Shown in pieces: positions 16,412 through 26,444 of a stretch of 64,000 bases of DNA. Made by a program: the position numbers and the translations under genes. Source of the DNA: Borrelia turcica IST7 (GTDB lineage: Bacteria > Spirochaetota > Spirochaetia > Borreliales > Borreliaceae); assembly GCF_003606285.1 (NCBI RefSeq), contig NZ_CP028884.1:496001-560000 (forward strand). The letters run 5' to 3'. The notes under the pieces were generated by a model. The model saw only the letters and a program-made list of their open reading frames with translations. It was not told where the DNA came from and did no database searches. Positions within the stretch are counted from its first letter, which is position 1. Every line of letters begins with the position of its first letter.

Positions 16412-17773
16412 ATGGCAAAAAGTCAAACTAAAATTAGAAAGTTAATATTACAGGGGAATTTATATAAGGTATTTTTGGTTATTAGTTTTCCTATTCTGAT
16501 AACTAATATTCTTCAAGCTTTTTATGAACTTACAGATATGTTTTATGTAGGAAAGTTAGGCGCTGTACCTCTTGCAGCGCTATCTCTTACGGGTCCTATT
16601 AATTTTCTTATTATGGTTCTTGCTATGGGAATGGCTATGGGAAGTATATCATTAATGTCTAAATCTATTGGGGAGGGGACATTTTCTAAGTTTTCAAAAT
16701 ATGCAGGACAGTTGTTATTCCTGAATTTTATACTGTCTCTGTTTGTTACAGTCTTTATTTTACTGTCTATAGATCTTATTTTGGATTTAATGTCTGTTAA
16801 AGGCGATCTTAGGGAACTTGCTAAGTCTTATTTTTATGTCACAGTTTATGCAATACCTATAATGTTTTTAAGTATTTCTATCATATATATATTAAATTCC
16901 CAAGGGGAAACTATTATTTCGATGATAATAATTCTAATTACAAATATTATTAATTTTATTCTTGACCCGATTTTAATGTTTACTCTTAATTTAGGTATTG
17001 CCGGTGCTGCTTGGGCTACTTTTTTTTCAAAATTAGTAACAGTTTTTTCTTATGTGTTTCTAACTTATGGATTAAATCGTGGATTTAAGATAAATGTAGG
17101 GGATATTATGCCGGATATTGCCATAATGAAGAATATTTTTAATTTAGGTCTTCCATCGGCTTTTGGGCAGATTATGACTTCTCTTTCTTTTTTAGTTTTC
17201 AATTATCTTGTAATCCAAATTAGTCCCAAATTTTTAGCTGCTTATGGTCTTACAAATAGTATCATTGCTTTTTTACTTCTTCCTGGGATGAGTATTGGTA
17301 CTGGAATTATTGCAATTGTTGGGCAAAATCTTGGAGCAAAGAATGTTGATAGAGTAGGAGATGCTTTAAAGAAGGGTTTTTTTGTATCTTTGGTGGTGTT
17401 ACTTACAATTAATGCATTTATAATATTTTTTAGAGAAGGTATTATAAGTTTTTTTACAGATGATTTGGAAGTTTTAAATTATGCCAATGAATATTTGTTA
17501 TTAGCATCAATTGGAACTGTTGGATATGGGTTACAGCAAGTTTTTTTCGGAGGATTAATTGGTTCAGGCCTTACAAAACTTGTTATGATTATTATTTGTA
17601 TTCGTCTTTGGGTTATTCGTTTGCCGGTTGTACTTATTTTTCAATATTTTGGAGTCATAGAAGATTCTCTAGGTTATGCTTTCATAATTTCAAACTATGT
17701 GACCTTTATTATTTTATTGTTATTTACTCTTACAAAATATTGGCTAAAGCCACAGCATAGTACAAGTGTATGA
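16412..17773 (+). CDS. MATE family efflux transporter (second of two)
   Basis: This 453-residue paralogue of the preceding pump shares long blocks such as FYELTDMFYVGKLG, TNIINFILDPIL and NLGIAGAAWAT. The N-terminal half is most alike; the C-terminal half has diverged (GLIGSGLTKLVMI). The ATG at 16412 is preferred to one at 16391 because it matches the start of the first copy. About 100 bp separate the copies. Different substrates are possible. Confidence 0.92.
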   Translation: MAKSQTKIRKLILQGNLYKVFLVISFPILITNILQAFYELTDMFYVGKLGAVPLAALSLTGPINFLIMVLAMGMAMGSISLMSKSIGEGTFSKFSKYAGQLLFLNFILSLFVTVFILLSIDLILDLMSVKGDLRELAKSYFYVTVYAIPIMFLSISIIYILNSQGETIISMIIILITNIINFILDPILMFTLNLGIAGAAWATFFSKLVTVFSYVFLTYGLNRGFKINVGDIMPDIAIMKNIFNLGLPSAFGQIMTSLSFLVFNYLVIQISPKFLAAYGLTNSIIAFLLLPGMSIGTGIIAIVGQNLGAKNVDRVGDALKKGFFVSLVVLLTINAFIIFFREGIISFFTDDLEVLNYANEYLLLASIGTVGYGLQQVFFGGLIGSGLTKLVMIIICIRLWVIRLPVVLIFQYFGVIEDSLGYAFIISNYVTFIILLLFTLTKYWLKPQHSTSV

Positions 17774-17859
17774 TTATTTTACTAGTTTATATAAACGCTT
17801 CAGTATTGAAATTGTAAGTTTGTAAGTATTAAAATTCATATAAAGGTGAGGTTTAGTTA

Positions 17860-18234
17860 CTAGTCTTGTTTTAAGAAAATATGAAATATGTTTTGCTTTC
17901 TTTTATTAACTTTGATATTTAATTTAAATCTTTTCTCTTCTCCTGCCCTAAGCCCTTCTTTAATCATATGACCTGTTTTATTGCCTTTTTTGAAAATGGC
18001 TAATGAATTTTGTTTTATGTCTGTTTTTTTATTGTTTTTAAGGGTAATTATTAAATTATCTTTATTATCAGTTTCAAATTTGACTATTTCAATCTTGTGG
18101 GTATTTTTCTTTATGCTAATAATATAAGTAATTTCTCTGGCAATATTTTTTGACTTTACAGAATTGTTTTTTATGCATGATATATTCATACATAAAATAA
18201 ATACTATAATAATTTTAAATGATTTTTGTTCCAA
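17860..18234 (-). CDS. Small putative lipoprotein, unknown
   Basis: With a TTG start at 18234 the product is about 124 residues: a hydrophobic stretch FKIIIVFILCMNISC with a lipobox Cys, then a Lys/Asn-rich body including IITLKNNKKTD, NSLAIFKKGNKTG and LRAGEEKRFKLNIKVN. The frame is open up to an ATG at 18339, which would add 35 odd residues. No clear ribosome site supports either start. A TATAAT on the minus strand at 18354-18349 could drive the longer form. It faces MATE2 and diverges from tuf. Family not recognised. Confidence 0.6.
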   Translation of the reverse strand: MEQKSFKIIIVFILCMNISCIKNNSVKSKNIAREITYIISIKKNTHKIEIVKFETDNKDNLIITLKNNKKTDIKQNSLAIFKKGNKTGHMIKEGLRAGEEKRFKLNIKVNKRKQNIFHIFLKQD

Positions 18235-18339
18235 TTTTAATTGTTGTATACATTTAGTAATAAAAGTTAAATTTATTACATAATAATGAATATAATTTAA
18301 GTAATGGTACTTAAAAGTAGGTTTTCTTCTATACTTCAT

Positions 18340-18742
18340 TTATGCTGATTATAGAATAATATGTAGTGTGAGTATATGAAAATAGGATGAATTGAGAATA
18401 CTTGCACGTCATTCTCTAATAGTGAGTATTGTTTTTAAAAAACTAGTGCTATTTTTATCTTATCTAGTCAATTTCAAAGAGAATTGAATATGGAATAAAA
18501 CAATAAAGTTATTGACTATATGTTAAATAATATGTAAACTAACAGAGTTGTTAAGGATTCTTTTAGAAAAACACGAAAGACGGGTCAATTTCTAAGAAAA
18601 GGTATTCTTTTAATATATATACTATGGTAGTTCTATTTATCTTATAATTATTGTATATTGTTAAAAAATAAGATGGAATTCTTAAGATAAGGATTTTTAA
18701 AGATTAAGTAAGGATTTGGAGTATAAATTTAGGAGGTTATTC
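18340..18742. other. Upstream region of the tuf-ribosomal operon
   Basis: About 400 bp without a gene. It separates the minus-strand lipoprotein gene from tuf and must hold the main promoter(s) of the ribosomal cluster. Small inverted repeats occur (AATACT ... AGTATT around 18400-18430), too weak to name. The best promoter match is listed separately; a second -10-like TATACT lies near 18620. Confidence 0.5.
18512..18540 (+). promoter_or_regulatory. Candidate promoter of the tuf/S10 operon
   Basis: TTGACT (18512-18517) and TAAACT (18535-18540) are 17 bp apart. It would give a leader of about 195 nt before tuf, long enough for regulation. Motif match only. Confidence 0.35.
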
Positions 18743-19927
18743 ATGGCTAAGGAAGTTTTTCAGAGAACAAAACCGCACATGAATGTTGGTACAATAGGGC
18801 ATGTTGACCACGGAAAGACAACACTAACAGCTGCTATTAGTATTTATTGTTCAAAGGTAAATAAAGATGCTAAGGCGCTTAAGTATGAGGATATTGATAA
18901 TGCACCTGAAGAGAAAGCAAGAGGGATAACAATTAATGCTAGACATATTGAATATGAGACTGCGAGCAGGCATTATGCTCATGTTGATTGTCCTGGACAC
19001 GCTGACTATATTAAAAATATGATTACTGGTGCAGCTCAAATGGATGCTGCTGTATTATTGGTTGCGGCTGACAGTGGAGCAGAGCCACAGACTAAGGAGC
19101 ATTTGCTTCTTGCACAGAGAATGGGAATCAAAAAAATAATAGTATTTTTGAATAAGTTAGATTTAGCAGATCCTGAACTTGTTGAACTTGTTGAAGTTGA
19201 AGTTTTGGAACTTGTTGAGAAGTATGGCTTTGCTGGTGATACTCCAATAATAAAGGGGTCAGCTTTTGGGGCTATGTCAAACCCTGATGATCCTGAGGCT
19301 ACGAAATGTATAAAGGAACTTCTTGATTCTATGGATAATTATTTTGATCTTCCTGAAAGAGACATTGACAAGCCATTTTTACTTGCTGTTGAGGATGTTT
19401 TTTCCATCTCTGGGCGTGGTACTGTTGCTACTGGTCGTATTGAAAGAGGAGTTATTAAGGTTGGGCAAGAAGTTGAAATTGTTGGAATTAGAGAAACTAG
19501 AAAGACAACTGTTACTGGTGTTGAAATGTTCCAAAAAATTCTTGAGCAAGGTCAGGCAGGGGATAATGTTGGTCTTTTGCTTAGAGGTGTTGATAAGAAG
19601 GATATTGAGAGGGGACAAGTTATTGCTGCTATTGGAACAATTACTCCTCATAAGAAGTTTAAGGCTTCTATATATTGTTTAACTAAGGAAGAAGGCGGAA
19701 GACATAAACCGTTTTTCCCAGGATATAGGCCACAATTTTTCTTTAGAACAACAGATGTTACAGGTATGGTAACCTTGGAAGGGAAGGAAATGGTTATGCC
19801 TGGAGATAATGTTGATATTGTTGTTGAGCTTATCTCTTCAATAGCTATGGATAAGAATGTTGAGTTTGCTGTTAGAGAAGGCGGTAGAACTGTTGCTTCA
19901 GGGCGTATTCTTGAGATATTGGAATAG
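18743..19927 (+). CDS. tuf: Elongation factor Tu
   Basis: This 394-residue GTPase delivers aminoacyl-tRNA to the ribosome. G1 GHVDHGKTT, switch [13 protein letters not shown]3 DCPGHADY, G4 NKLD and G5 GSAFGA are intact, followed by the two beta-barrel domains. AGGAGG lies 7 nt before the ATG at 18743; an upstream in-frame start at 18716 would add nine residues ahead of the normal [12 protein letters not shown]. It is fused by position to the S10 operon, without rpsL, rpsG and fusA in front. Confidence 0.97.
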   Translation: MAKEVFQRTKPHMNVGTIGHVDHGKTTLTAAISIYCSKVNKDAKALKYEDIDNAPEEKARGITINARHIEYETASRHYAHVDCPGHADYIKNMITGAAQMDAAVLLVAADSGAEPQTKEHLLLAQRMGIKKIIVFLNKLDLADPELVELVEVEVLELVEKYGFAGDTPIIKGSAFGAMSNPDDPEATKCIKELLDSMDNYFDLPERDIDKPFLLAVEDVFSISGRGTVATGRIERGVIKVGQEVEIVGIRETRKTTVTGVEMFQKILEQGQAGDNVGLLLRGVDKKDIERGQVIAAIGTITPHKKFKASIYCLTKEEGGRHKPFFPGYRPQFFFRTTDVTGMVTLEGKEMVMPGDNVDIVVELISSIAMDKNVEFAVREGGRTVASGRILEILE

Positions 19928-19936
19928 TGTGGGAAT

Positions 19937-19956
19937 AGGGATGCTTTTGTATCCCT
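19937..19956 (+). terminator. Hairpin between tuf and rpsJ
   Basis: AGGGATGC (19937-19944) pairs with GTATCCCT (19949-19956), 8 bp with one G-U, around a TTTT loop. Only AAAG follows, not a T-run, so it is more likely a partial attenuator or an RNA stability/processing site that lets tuf mRNA exceed the ribosomal genes. Confidence 0.5.
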
Positions 19957-19974
19957 AAAGTTTAGGAGAGTAAA

Positions 19975-20283
19975 TTGATTGCTAAAGATAAAATACGGGT
20001 AAGGCTTTTTAGTTTTGATGTTAAGATATTAGACCAGAGCGCTGAGTCTATTGTTAGGGCTGTTCAAAAATCTAAAGCTCAAATAAAGGGTCCTATTCCT
20101 TTGCCTACAAAGATAAAAAAATATACTGTTTTGCGTTCTCCTCATGTTAATAAAAAATCAAGAGAGCAATTTGAAATGAGAACTCATAAGAGACTTATTG
20201 ATATTTTAGATCCTACTTCTGCTTTGATGGATTCTTTGATGAAATTGGAGCTTCCTGCGGGTGTGGAAGTGGATATTAAATAG
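19975..20283 (+). CDS. rpsJ: 30S ribosomal protein S10
   Basis: This 102-residue protein matches S10: [21 protein letters not shown], split around residue 18, then [20 protein letters not shown] and [18 protein letters not shown]. It sits in the 30S head and also acts as NusE in antitermination. The start is a TTG behind TAGGAG. First gene of the S10 block proper. Confidence 0.96.
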   Translation: MIAKDKIRVRLFSFDVKILDQSAESIVRAVQKSKAQIKGPIPLPTKIKKYTVLRSPHVNKKSREQFEMRTHKRLIDILDPTSALMDSLMKLELPAGVEVDIK

Positions 20284-20321
20284 AGGACAAGATTTTAAGT
20301 ATATGAATTTGAGGTGTTTTA

Positions 20322-20951
20322 ATGTTGGGATTGATTGGAAAAAAGGTGGGTATGACTCAAATATTTCAAGAAGATGGAGTTGTAGTGCCTGTTACGGTGA
20401 TAGAATTTGAATCCAATTATGTTATAGGGAAAAAAACAGTAGAGAGAGATGGGTATGATGCTCTTATAATGGGTTCTGTTGATCTTAAAAATTTTAAGGT
20501 TTTAAAGCCCGTAAGAGGTCAGTATAAAAAGTTGGAAAATATTGGACCTAAGAAGTATGTTATAGAATTTAGAGGTCTTAAGGGTTATGATGCTGGCGAT
20601 GAAATTAAACTTGATGTTTTTAAAGAAATTAAGTATGTGGATATTACTGGTACTACTAAGGGTAAGGGTTTCCAGGGAGCTATGAAGAGACATAACTTTA
20701 GTGGAGGTCCTTCTTCTCATGGATCTAAGTTTCATAGACATCTTGGTGGTACAGGTCAAGCTACTACACCTGCTAGAACTTTTAAGGGAACTAAAATGGC
20801 TGGCAGAATGGGTGGAGATCAACAGACTATTCAAAATCTTGAAGTTATTTTGATTGATGAGGAGAAAAGAGCCATTTTAGTAAAGGGAGCTGTGCCAGGA
20901 TTTAAGGGTTCTTTTGTTATTGTTAAAAAGGCAAGAAAAGTGGGTGTTTAA
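20322..20951 (+). CDS. rplC: 50S ribosomal protein L3
   Basis: This 209-residue protein starts MLGLIGKKVGMTQIF and carries the long loop GTTKGKGFQGAMKRHNFSGG that reaches the peptidyl transferase centre. The C-terminal GMGGDQQT-like block reads GRMGGDQQTIQNLEV. GAGG precedes the ATG. Overlap with the rplD frame is only apparent; rplD starts just after the stop. Confidence 0.96.
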   Translation: MLGLIGKKVGMTQIFQEDGVVVPVTVIEFESNYVIGKKTVERDGYDALIMGSVDLKNFKVLKPVRGQYKKLENIGPKKYVIEFRGLKGYDAGDEIKLDVFKEIKYVDITGTTKGKGFQGAMKRHNFSGGPSSHGSKFHRHLGGTGQATTPARTFKGTKMAGRMGGDQQTIQNLEVILIDEEKRAILVKGAVPGFKGSFVIVKKARKVGV

Positions 20952-20952
20952 T

Positions 20953-21582
20953 ATGGAAAGGAAAGTTTTTTCTCAAGATGGACAAGAGCTTCGGTCTATA
21001 GAATTAGAAGATAGAGTTTTTAATGTAGATGTTAGTTATGGTTCTATATATAATGCTATTAAAAATGAGTTAGCTAATCTTAGAGTTGGAACAGCTTCAA
21101 CTAAGACTAGATCTGAGGTTAGAGGTAGTTCTAAGAAGCCTTGGAAACAAAAAGGGACAGGGCGTGCTAGGGTTGGTACTAAGAGAAACCCAATTTGGGT
21201 TGGCGGAGGCATAGCTTTAGGACCAAAACCAAGAGATTATAGTTATAAATTACCAAAGAAGGTAAAGCGACTTGCTTTTAGGTCTGTCCTTAGTCTGCGT
21301 GCATCTGTAGAAGATAATTTTAAGGTTATTGAAAATTTTACTATTGAGTCAGGAAAAACAAAAGAGCTTGCTTTGGTAATAAAGAATTTTATAAAAACTA
21401 ATGGAAAAACAGTTGTTCTATTGGGAAATGATGATCAGATGCTTAAGAGAGCAGGAAAAAATATTAGAGATTTAAAAGTTTTATCTTTTAATAAACTTAG
21501 AGTTGTTGACTTATTTTATGCTAAGAATTTAATAGCTCTTGAATCTGCTATTGAGGGGCTTAATGAGTTTTATGTTAAATAA
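20953..21582 (+). CDS. rplD: 50S ribosomal protein L4
   Basis: This 209-residue protein has the extended loop KTRSEVRGSSKKPWKQKGTG and RARVGTKRNPIWVGGG, which lines the exit tunnel. L4 is an autoregulator of S10 operons in enterics; no such leader can be shown here. The ATG at 20953 lies 2 nt after the rplC stop, so coupling is likely; upstream in-frame codons belong to rplC. Confidence 0.95.
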   Translation: MERKVFSQDGQELRSIELEDRVFNVDVSYGSIYNAIKNELANLRVGTASTKTRSEVRGSSKKPWKQKGTGRARVGTKRNPIWVGGGIALGPKPRDYSYKLPKKVKRLAFRSVLSLRASVEDNFKVIENFTIESGKTKELALVIKNFIKTNGKTVVLLGNDDQMLKRAGKNIRDLKVLSFNKLRVVDLFYAKNLIALESAIEGLNEFYVK

Positions 21583-21603
21583 GAGAAATGTTGAGGATGA
21601 ATT

Positions 21604-21900
21604 ATGAAGGCTTGTGATATAATGATTTCACCTATGCTTACTGAGAAAACTAATATTCAGCGAGAGAATATGAATGTTTATGCTTTTAGAGTTAAAAAAC
21701 AGGCAAATAAGAAAGAGGTTGGTGCTGCAATTAAAGAACTTTTTAATGTTGTTCCAATATCATGTAATGTGCTTAATGTTAAAAGCAAGAATAAGGTAGT
21801 GGTGTCAAGGAAGGGGTATCCTATTGGTAAGGGGAAAACTTCTTCATGGAAAAAAGCATATGTTTATCTTAAAAAAGAAGATAAAATAGATATTTTTTAG
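21604..21900 (+). CDS. rplW: 50S ribosomal protein L23
   Basis: This 98-residue protein shows DIMISPMLTEKTN, FRVKKQANKKEVGAAIKELF and GYPIGKGKTSSWKKAYV. L23 lies at the tunnel exit and is the docking site for trigger factor and SRP, whose RNA is at 4548. Ribosome site TGAGGA precedes the ATG. Confidence 0.95.
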   Translation: MKACDIMISPMLTEKTNIQRENMNVYAFRVKKQANKKEVGAAIKELFNVVPISCNVLNVKSKNKVVVSRKGYPIGKGKTSSWKKAYVYLKKEDKIDIF

Positions 21901-21921
21901 TGGTTTTGGAGAAAGAGAAAT

Positions 21922-22755
21922 ATGGGTATTAAAACTTATAAGCCAAAAACTTCTTCTTTGCGGTATAAGACAACTTTGTCTTTTGATGATTTAAGCAAGG
22001 GTAATGATCCTTTAAAGTCTTTGACTAAGGGGAAGGTATCTAGAGCGGGAAGAGATTCTTCTGGAAGAATTAGCATTAGGAGAAGAGGTGGTGGCCATAA
22101 GAGAAGGTATAGAGAGATTGATTTTGGTAGAAGAGATAAGTTTGGTGTGCCTGCTCGAGTTGTTTCTATTGAGTATGATCCAAATAGGAGTTCTAATATA
22201 GCTTTACTTGCTTATAGAGATGGAGATAAGAGATACATTATTGCGCCTAAGGGAATTAAGGTTGGCGATATTTTAGAGAGTGGTCCAAATTCACCGATAA
22301 AAAGTGGTAATTCCTTTCCCCTTGAAAATATTCCAGTTGGTAAGATGATACATAATATTGAGCTTAATCCTGGAAGAGGTGGTCAACTTGTAAGAAGTGC
22401 TGGAAGTTATGCTATGATACTTGCTTCTGATGAAGATTATGTGACTGTTAAACTTCCGTCAGGGGAGATGCGCATGGTTTTTAAGAAGTGTATGGCAACT
22501 CTTGGAGAGGTTGGGAATGAGGATTATATGAATGTTTCTGTGGGTAAGGCTGGCAAGAGTAGATGGCTTGGGAAGAGACCTAAGGTAAGAGGAGTTGCGA
22601 TGAACCCTGTTGATCACCCACATGGAGGTGGTGAGGGTAAGACTTCTGGAGGACGTCATCCTGTATCTCCTTGGGGACAGCCTACTAAGGGGTATAAGAC
22701 TCGAAAGAAAAAGAAATACTCAGATAAATTTATAGTTAAGAGAAGAAATAAGTAG
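21922..22755 (+). CDS. rplB: 50S ribosomal protein L2
   Basis: This 277-residue protein has [33 protein letters not shown] and the C-terminal [15 protein letters not shown] block with the His needed at the subunit interface near the peptidyl transferase centre. Full length for the family. GGAG lies before the ATG. Confidence 0.97.
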   Translation: MGIKTYKPKTSSLRYKTTLSFDDLSKGNDPLKSLTKGKVSRAGRDSSGRISIRRRGGGHKRRYREIDFGRRDKFGVPARVVSIEYDPNRSSNIALLAYRDGDKRYIIAPKGIKVGDILESGPNSPIKSGNSFPLENIPVGKMIHNIELNPGRGGQLVRSAGSYAMILASDEDYVTVKLPSGEMRMVFKKCMATLGEVGNEDYMNVSVGKAGKSRWLGKRPKVRGVAMNPVDHPHGGGEGKTSGGRHPVSPWGQPTKGYKTRKKKKYSDKFIVKRRNK

Positions 22756-22764
22756 GAGATTGTA

Positions 22765-23043
22765 GTGGCAAGATCTATTAAAAAAGGACCTTTTATAGAA
22801 AAAAGTCTTTATCAAAAAGTTTTGGCAGCTTCTGGTAAAGAGAAAAGAGTGGTTATTAAGACATATTCTAGGGCCTCAACAATAATACCTGAGATGGTGA
22901 GTCTTACTATATCTGTTTACAATGGGAAATCTTTTATTCCTGTTTATATTACTGAAGATCTTGTGGGACATAAGCTTGGTGAATTTTCTCCTACAAGGAT
23001 TTTTAGAGGACATGCTAAATCAGATAAGAAGGGAAGGAAGTAG
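22765..23043 (+). CDS. rpsS: 30S ribosomal protein S19
   Basis: This 92-residue protein starts [15 protein letters not shown] and has [14 protein letters not shown] and [16 protein letters not shown]. It binds 16S RNA in the head near the A site. The start is a GTG behind TAGGAG, 9 nt after rplB. Confidence 0.96.
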   Translation: MARSIKKGPFIEKSLYQKVLAASGKEKRVVIKTYSRASTIIPEMVSLTISVYNGKSFIPVYITEDLVGHKLGEFSPTRIFRGHAKSDKKGRK

Positions 23044-23048
23044 AGGAT

Positions 23049-23411
23049 ATGTTTGTAAATAGAAGATATACGGCTAGGGGTAAAAATTTGCCATCCTCTC
23101 CAAAGAAAGTAAGGCCAATAGCTGATAATATACGAGGTAAATCTTATGTTGAAGCGGTTGCAATACTTTATTCTATGCCTAATAAAGGGGCTAAGCTTTT
23201 GGGTAAGGTAGTTAAATCGGCAGCATCAAACGCTATGTATCATAATAAAAATCTTTCTGAAGATATGATAATTGTGAAGGTAGTTATGGTAGATGATGGA
23301 AGGCGACGTAGGAGTATTTGGCCTAGAGCTAGAGGTAGAGCCGATAGACTTATCAATAGAAGTTGTCATATTTTTGTTGAAGTTGATGAAAAGATGGGGA
23401 GTGGAGAATAA
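23049..23411 (+). CDS. rplV: 50S ribosomal protein L22
   Basis: This 120-residue protein has ARGKNLPSSPKKVRPIADNI, KSAASNAMYHN and the tunnel hairpin DDGRRRRSIWPRARGRADR. Its beta hairpin forms the tunnel constriction. AGAGG precedes the ATG, 5 nt after rpsS. Confidence 0.95.
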   Translation: MFVNRRYTARGKNLPSSPKKVRPIADNIRGKSYVEAVAILYSMPNKGAKLLGKVVKSAASNAMYHNKNLSEDMIIVKVVMVDDGRRRRSIWPRARGRADRLINRSCHIFVEVDEKMGSGE

Positions 23412-23414
23412 AAT

Positions 23415-24266
23415 ATGGGTCAAAAAGTACATCCTTACAGCTTAAGAATAAAGATTAATAAGGATTGGAAGTCGAAATGGTATTTTGATAAAAAATTGTA
23501 TCCTGAGATACTTTATGAAGATTTCTTAATAAGACGGGAAACGATGAAGTTTCTTAAGGGAATTAGATTTGATATTTCCGACATAGAGATTATTAGAAAT
23601 AATCTTCAAAGGGTAACAGTTGTAATTTCTACTCCAAGACCTGGTTCTGTTATTGGTGTTAAGGGTGCCAATCTTGAAAAGATAGGGCAATTGTTAACTA
23701 AGAAAATTTCTAAAAAGATTAATATTAAAATAAAAGAGATTAAGAAACCAGAATTTGATGCTCAGATTATTGCTAATGGAATAGCAAGGCAAATTGAAAA
23801 TAGGGTTTCTTATAGGAAGTTATTAAAGACTTCGCTTTTATCTTCTATTTCAAAAGGTCTTCAGGGAATTAAAATTAAAGTTTCAGGTAGGCTTGGTGGG
23901 GCCGAAATTGCTAGAAGTTTTGAAGTTAAGGAAGGAAGAATTCCGTTACATACTCTTAGGGCTAATATAGACTATGGATTTACTGAAGCACAGACGACTT
24001 ATGGTGTTATTGGTGTTAAAGTTTGGGTGTTTAAGGGAGAACTTTTAGGTAAAAAAGTTAATTCAGATGCTGGTCAGGTAATAAATAGAAAGCCTTTAAG
24101 AGAAAGAAATGAAAGTTTTGATAAGAGTAGAATAGCTAATGATAAGAATATGCCGGATAATAAAAGTAGGAAGTCTGGCGATGGGGATAAATTTTTTAAG
24201 GAAAAATCAGGGGTTGGATCTAGGTCTAGGAATGATTCTGTTTATAAAAGAGATTCTGATGTCTAG
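23415..24266 (+). CDS. rpsC: 30S ribosomal protein S3, with long C-terminal tail
   Basis: This 283-residue protein starts MGQKVHPYSLRI and contains the KH block STPRPGSVIGVKGANLEKIG and RLGGAEIARSFEVKEGRIPL. The S3 body ends near residue 220. A tail of about 50 charged, Ser/Lys/Asp-rich residues follows, longer than in the usual 210-240-residue S3. S3 lines the mRNA entry channel. Confidence 0.95.
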   Translation: MGQKVHPYSLRIKINKDWKSKWYFDKKLYPEILYEDFLIRRETMKFLKGIRFDISDIEIIRNNLQRVTVVISTPRPGSVIGVKGANLEKIGQLLTKKISKKINIKIKEIKKPEFDAQIIANGIARQIENRVSYRKLLKTSLLSSISKGLQGIKIKVSGRLGGAEIARSFEVKEGRIPLHTLRANIDYGFTEAQTTYGVIGVKVWVFKGELLGKKVNSDAGQVINRKPLRERNESFDKSRIANDKNMPDNKSRKSGDGDKFFKEKSGVGSRSRNDSVYKRDSDV

Positions 24267-24284
24267 GATCTTAAGGAGAGTTAA

Positions 24285-24701
24285 ATGTTAAGTCCTAAAA
24301 AGGTTAAATATAGAAAGAGACAGAGGGGAAGGCTTACTGGAGAAGCTCAGAAGGGAAATAAAATATCTTTTGGAGAGTATGGACTTGTTTCTCTTGAAAC
24401 AGATTTTATTACTTCAAGGCAAATTGAGGCAGCGCGTATTGCTATGACTCGTAGGGTTAAGAGGGGTGGTAAAGTTTGGATAAGAATATTTCCAGACATT
24501 CCTTATACTAAGAAGCCAGCTGAGACTAGAATGGGTAAGGGTAAAGGAGGTGTTGACCATTGGAATGCGCCTGTTAAGCTTGGTACTGTTATGTTTGAGA
24601 TGGCTGGAGTAGCTAAGGAGCTTGCTGAGGAAGCTATGATGCTTGCTAGTTCTAAGCTTCCGGTTAAAACTATATTTGTTGTAAGAAGAGATTTGAGGTG
24701 A
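24285..24701 (+). CDS. rplP: 50S ribosomal protein L16
   Basis: This 138-residue protein shows [37 protein letters not shown] and [16 protein letters not shown]. It sits near the A-site tRNA elbow. AGGAG precedes the ATG. Confidence 0.96.
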   Translation: MLSPKKVKYRKRQRGRLTGEAQKGNKISFGEYGLVSLETDFITSRQIEAARIAMTRRVKRGGKVWIRIFPDIPYTKKPAETRMGKGKGGVDHWNAPVKLGTVMFEMAGVAKELAEEAMMLASSKLPVKTIFVVRRDLR

Positions 24702-24705
24702 GTTT

Positions 24706-24906
24706 ATGTTAAAGAAATTTAAAGATATGTCCCTTGATGATATTAAGGCTAAGAGGTTTGCTTTAAAGAAAGAATATATGGACTTAAGATTTAAGACGGT
24801 TGTAGGGCATGTTGAAAATCCTTTAAAAAAAAGAGAGATAAGACGTGATATTGCAAGACTTAATACAATGATTCATGAATATGAAATAGGTATTAGGAAG
24901 GTTTAG
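24706..24906 (+). CDS. rpmC: 50S ribosomal protein L29
   Basis: This 66-residue helical protein shows [20 protein letters not shown] and the [19 protein letters not shown] block. It contacts L23 at the tunnel exit. It follows rplP by 4 nt with GAGG just before. Confidence 0.95.
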   Translation: MLKKFKDMSLDDIKAKRFALKKEYMDLRFKTVVGHVENPLKKREIRRDIARLNTMIHEYEIGIRKV

Positions 24907-24910
24907 GTAT

Positions 24911-25165
24911 ATGGCAAAAGAAAATAAGAGAGAACTAATTGGTAAGGTTGTTAGTGATAAGATGAGTAAAACTATTGTTGTTGAAATTGTTCAGAGAAGG
25001 ATGCATCCTATCTATCATAAGTATTTAAAGGTTAGTAGAAGAGTTAAGGCTCATGATGAGAAGGAAGAATCAAAAGTTGGGGATAAAGTAAGAATTATTG
25101 AAGCTCGACCTATTAGTAAAGAGAAGAGGTGGATGCTTGTTGGAATTTTAGAAAAATCAAAGTAA
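24911..25165 (+). CDS. rpsQ: 30S ribosomal protein S17
   Basis: This 84-residue OB-fold protein has [36 protein letters not shown] and [20 protein letters not shown]. It is an early 16S rRNA binder. It follows rpmC by 4 nt. Confidence 0.96.
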   Translation: MAKENKRELIGKVVSDKMSKTIVVEIVQRRMHPIYHKYLKVSRRVKAHDEKEESKVGDKVRIIEARPISKEKRWMLVGILEKSK

Positions 25166-25193
25166 TTTTTGTTATTTTATAGAGGAGATTAAT

Positions 25194-25562
25194 ATGGTTC
25201 AGATGCAGACATATTTAACGGTAGCTGACAATACGGGTGGTAAGATAGCACAGTGTATAAAAGTTATAGGTGGAAGTAAGAAGCGATATGCTAGAGTTGG
25301 AGATATAATCGTTATTGCTATAAAACAGGCCATTCCTAATTCTCCTGTTAAGAAAGGAGATGTACATAAGGCTGTTGTTGTTAGAACTTCTAAGGAAATA
25401 AGACGTAGAAATGGGACTTATGTTAGGTTTGATGATAATGCTTGTGTCATACTTGATACTAATTTAAATCCAAGGGGTAAAAGAGTTTTTGGGCCTGTTG
25501 CGAGAGAGTTAAGAGATGCTAATTTTATGAAAGTTGTCTCATTGGCTTCAGAGGTAATATAA
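25194..25562 (+). CDS. rplN: 50S ribosomal protein L14
   Basis: This 122-residue protein starts [17 protein letters not shown] and contains [15 protein letters not shown] and [20 protein letters not shown]. It forms intersubunit bridges with 16S rRNA. AGAGGAG precedes the ATG; a second in-frame ATG three codons on is less likely. Confidence 0.96.
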   Translation: MVQMQTYLTVADNTGGKIAQCIKVIGGSKKRYARVGDIIVIAIKQAIPNSPVKKGDVHKAVVVRTSKEIRRRNGTYVRFDDNACVILDTNLNPRGKRVFGPVARELRDANFMKVVSLASEVI

Positions 25563-25572
25563 GGGGTATTTT

Positions 25573-25878
25573 ATGAAGACAAAATTGAGAGTGGGTGATA
25601 ATGTAAAAATTCTTTGTGGCAAAGATAGAGGGAAGATTGGTAAGATTATTAGCATAGATAGGGGAAGATTTAAGGTTATTGTTGAAGCCTGTAATATGGT
25701 TAAAAAGGTTATTAAAGCAAGAACCCCCCAAGAAAAGGGCAAGATAATCAATAAAGAGGCAGCTATAGACATTTCAAATGTGATGTTGTTTGTAGGGGGC
25801 GTAGCTTCTAGAGTGGGGATTAGATTTGAAGATAATGAAAAAAAGAGATTTATTAAAGTAAATGGGGAGAATATTTAG
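25573..25878 (+). CDS. rplX: 50S ribosomal protein L24
   Basis: This 101-residue KOW-domain protein shows [20 protein letters not shown], then [18 protein letters not shown] and the conserved VMLFVGG. It starts 50S assembly and lies near the tunnel exit. AAGGGG precedes the ATG. Confidence 0.95.
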   Translation: MKTKLRVGDNVKILCGKDRGKIGKIISIDRGRFKVIVEACNMVKKVIKARTPQEKGKIINKEAAIDISNVMLFVGGVASRVGIRFEDNEKKRFIKVNGENI

Positions 25879-25881
25879 ATT

Positions 25882-26430
25882 ATGAGTTATGTTCCTGAAT
25901 TGAAGAAATACTATAGGGATAGTATTATAAAAGAACTTGTTGAGGAATTTCAGTATAAATCTATTATGCAGGCTCCTAGAATAGAGAAAATAGTTGTTTC
26001 TATGGGAGTTGGAGAGGCTGTTAAAAATAAGAAGCTTTTAGATTCAGCCGTTTTGGAGCTTAGTCAAATTACTGGACAGCGAGCTATAAAGACGAAAGCT
26101 AAGAGAGCTATTGCTGGGTTTAAGATTAGACAAGGTCAAGAAATTGGAGCTAAGGTCACACTTAGAGGTAATATTATGTATGAGTTTTTGTATAAGCTTA
26201 TCAATTTAGCCTTACCTCGTGTTAAGGATTTTAGGGGGGTTGATGGTAATGCTTTTGATGGTAATGGTAATTATTCTTTTGGAATAGCAGAACAAATAAT
26301 ATTTTCTGAGATAGATTATGATAAAATAGAGAGGATATCTGGCTTGAATGTTACGGTAGTAACAACGGCTTTAAATGACAGGGAAGGGAAAGCTTTGCTT
26401 TCTAAATTTGGTATGCCATTTAGTAATTAA
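25882..26430 (+). CDS. rplE: 50S ribosomal protein L5
   Basis: This 182-residue protein has [20 protein letters not shown], the [20 protein letters not shown] block and [20 protein letters not shown]. It binds 5S rRNA and contacts the P-site tRNA. It starts 3 nt after rplX. Confidence 0.96.
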   Translation: MSYVPELKKYYRDSIIKELVEEFQYKSIMQAPRIEKIVVSMGVGEAVKNKKLLDSAVLELSQITGQRAIKTKAKRAIAGFKIRQGQEIGAKVTLRGNIMYEFLYKLINLALPRVKDFRGVDGNAFDGNGNYSFGIAEQIIFSEIDYDKIERISGLNVTVVTTALNDREGKALLSKFGMPFSN

Positions 26431-26444
26431 AGGAGTTGTATTTT

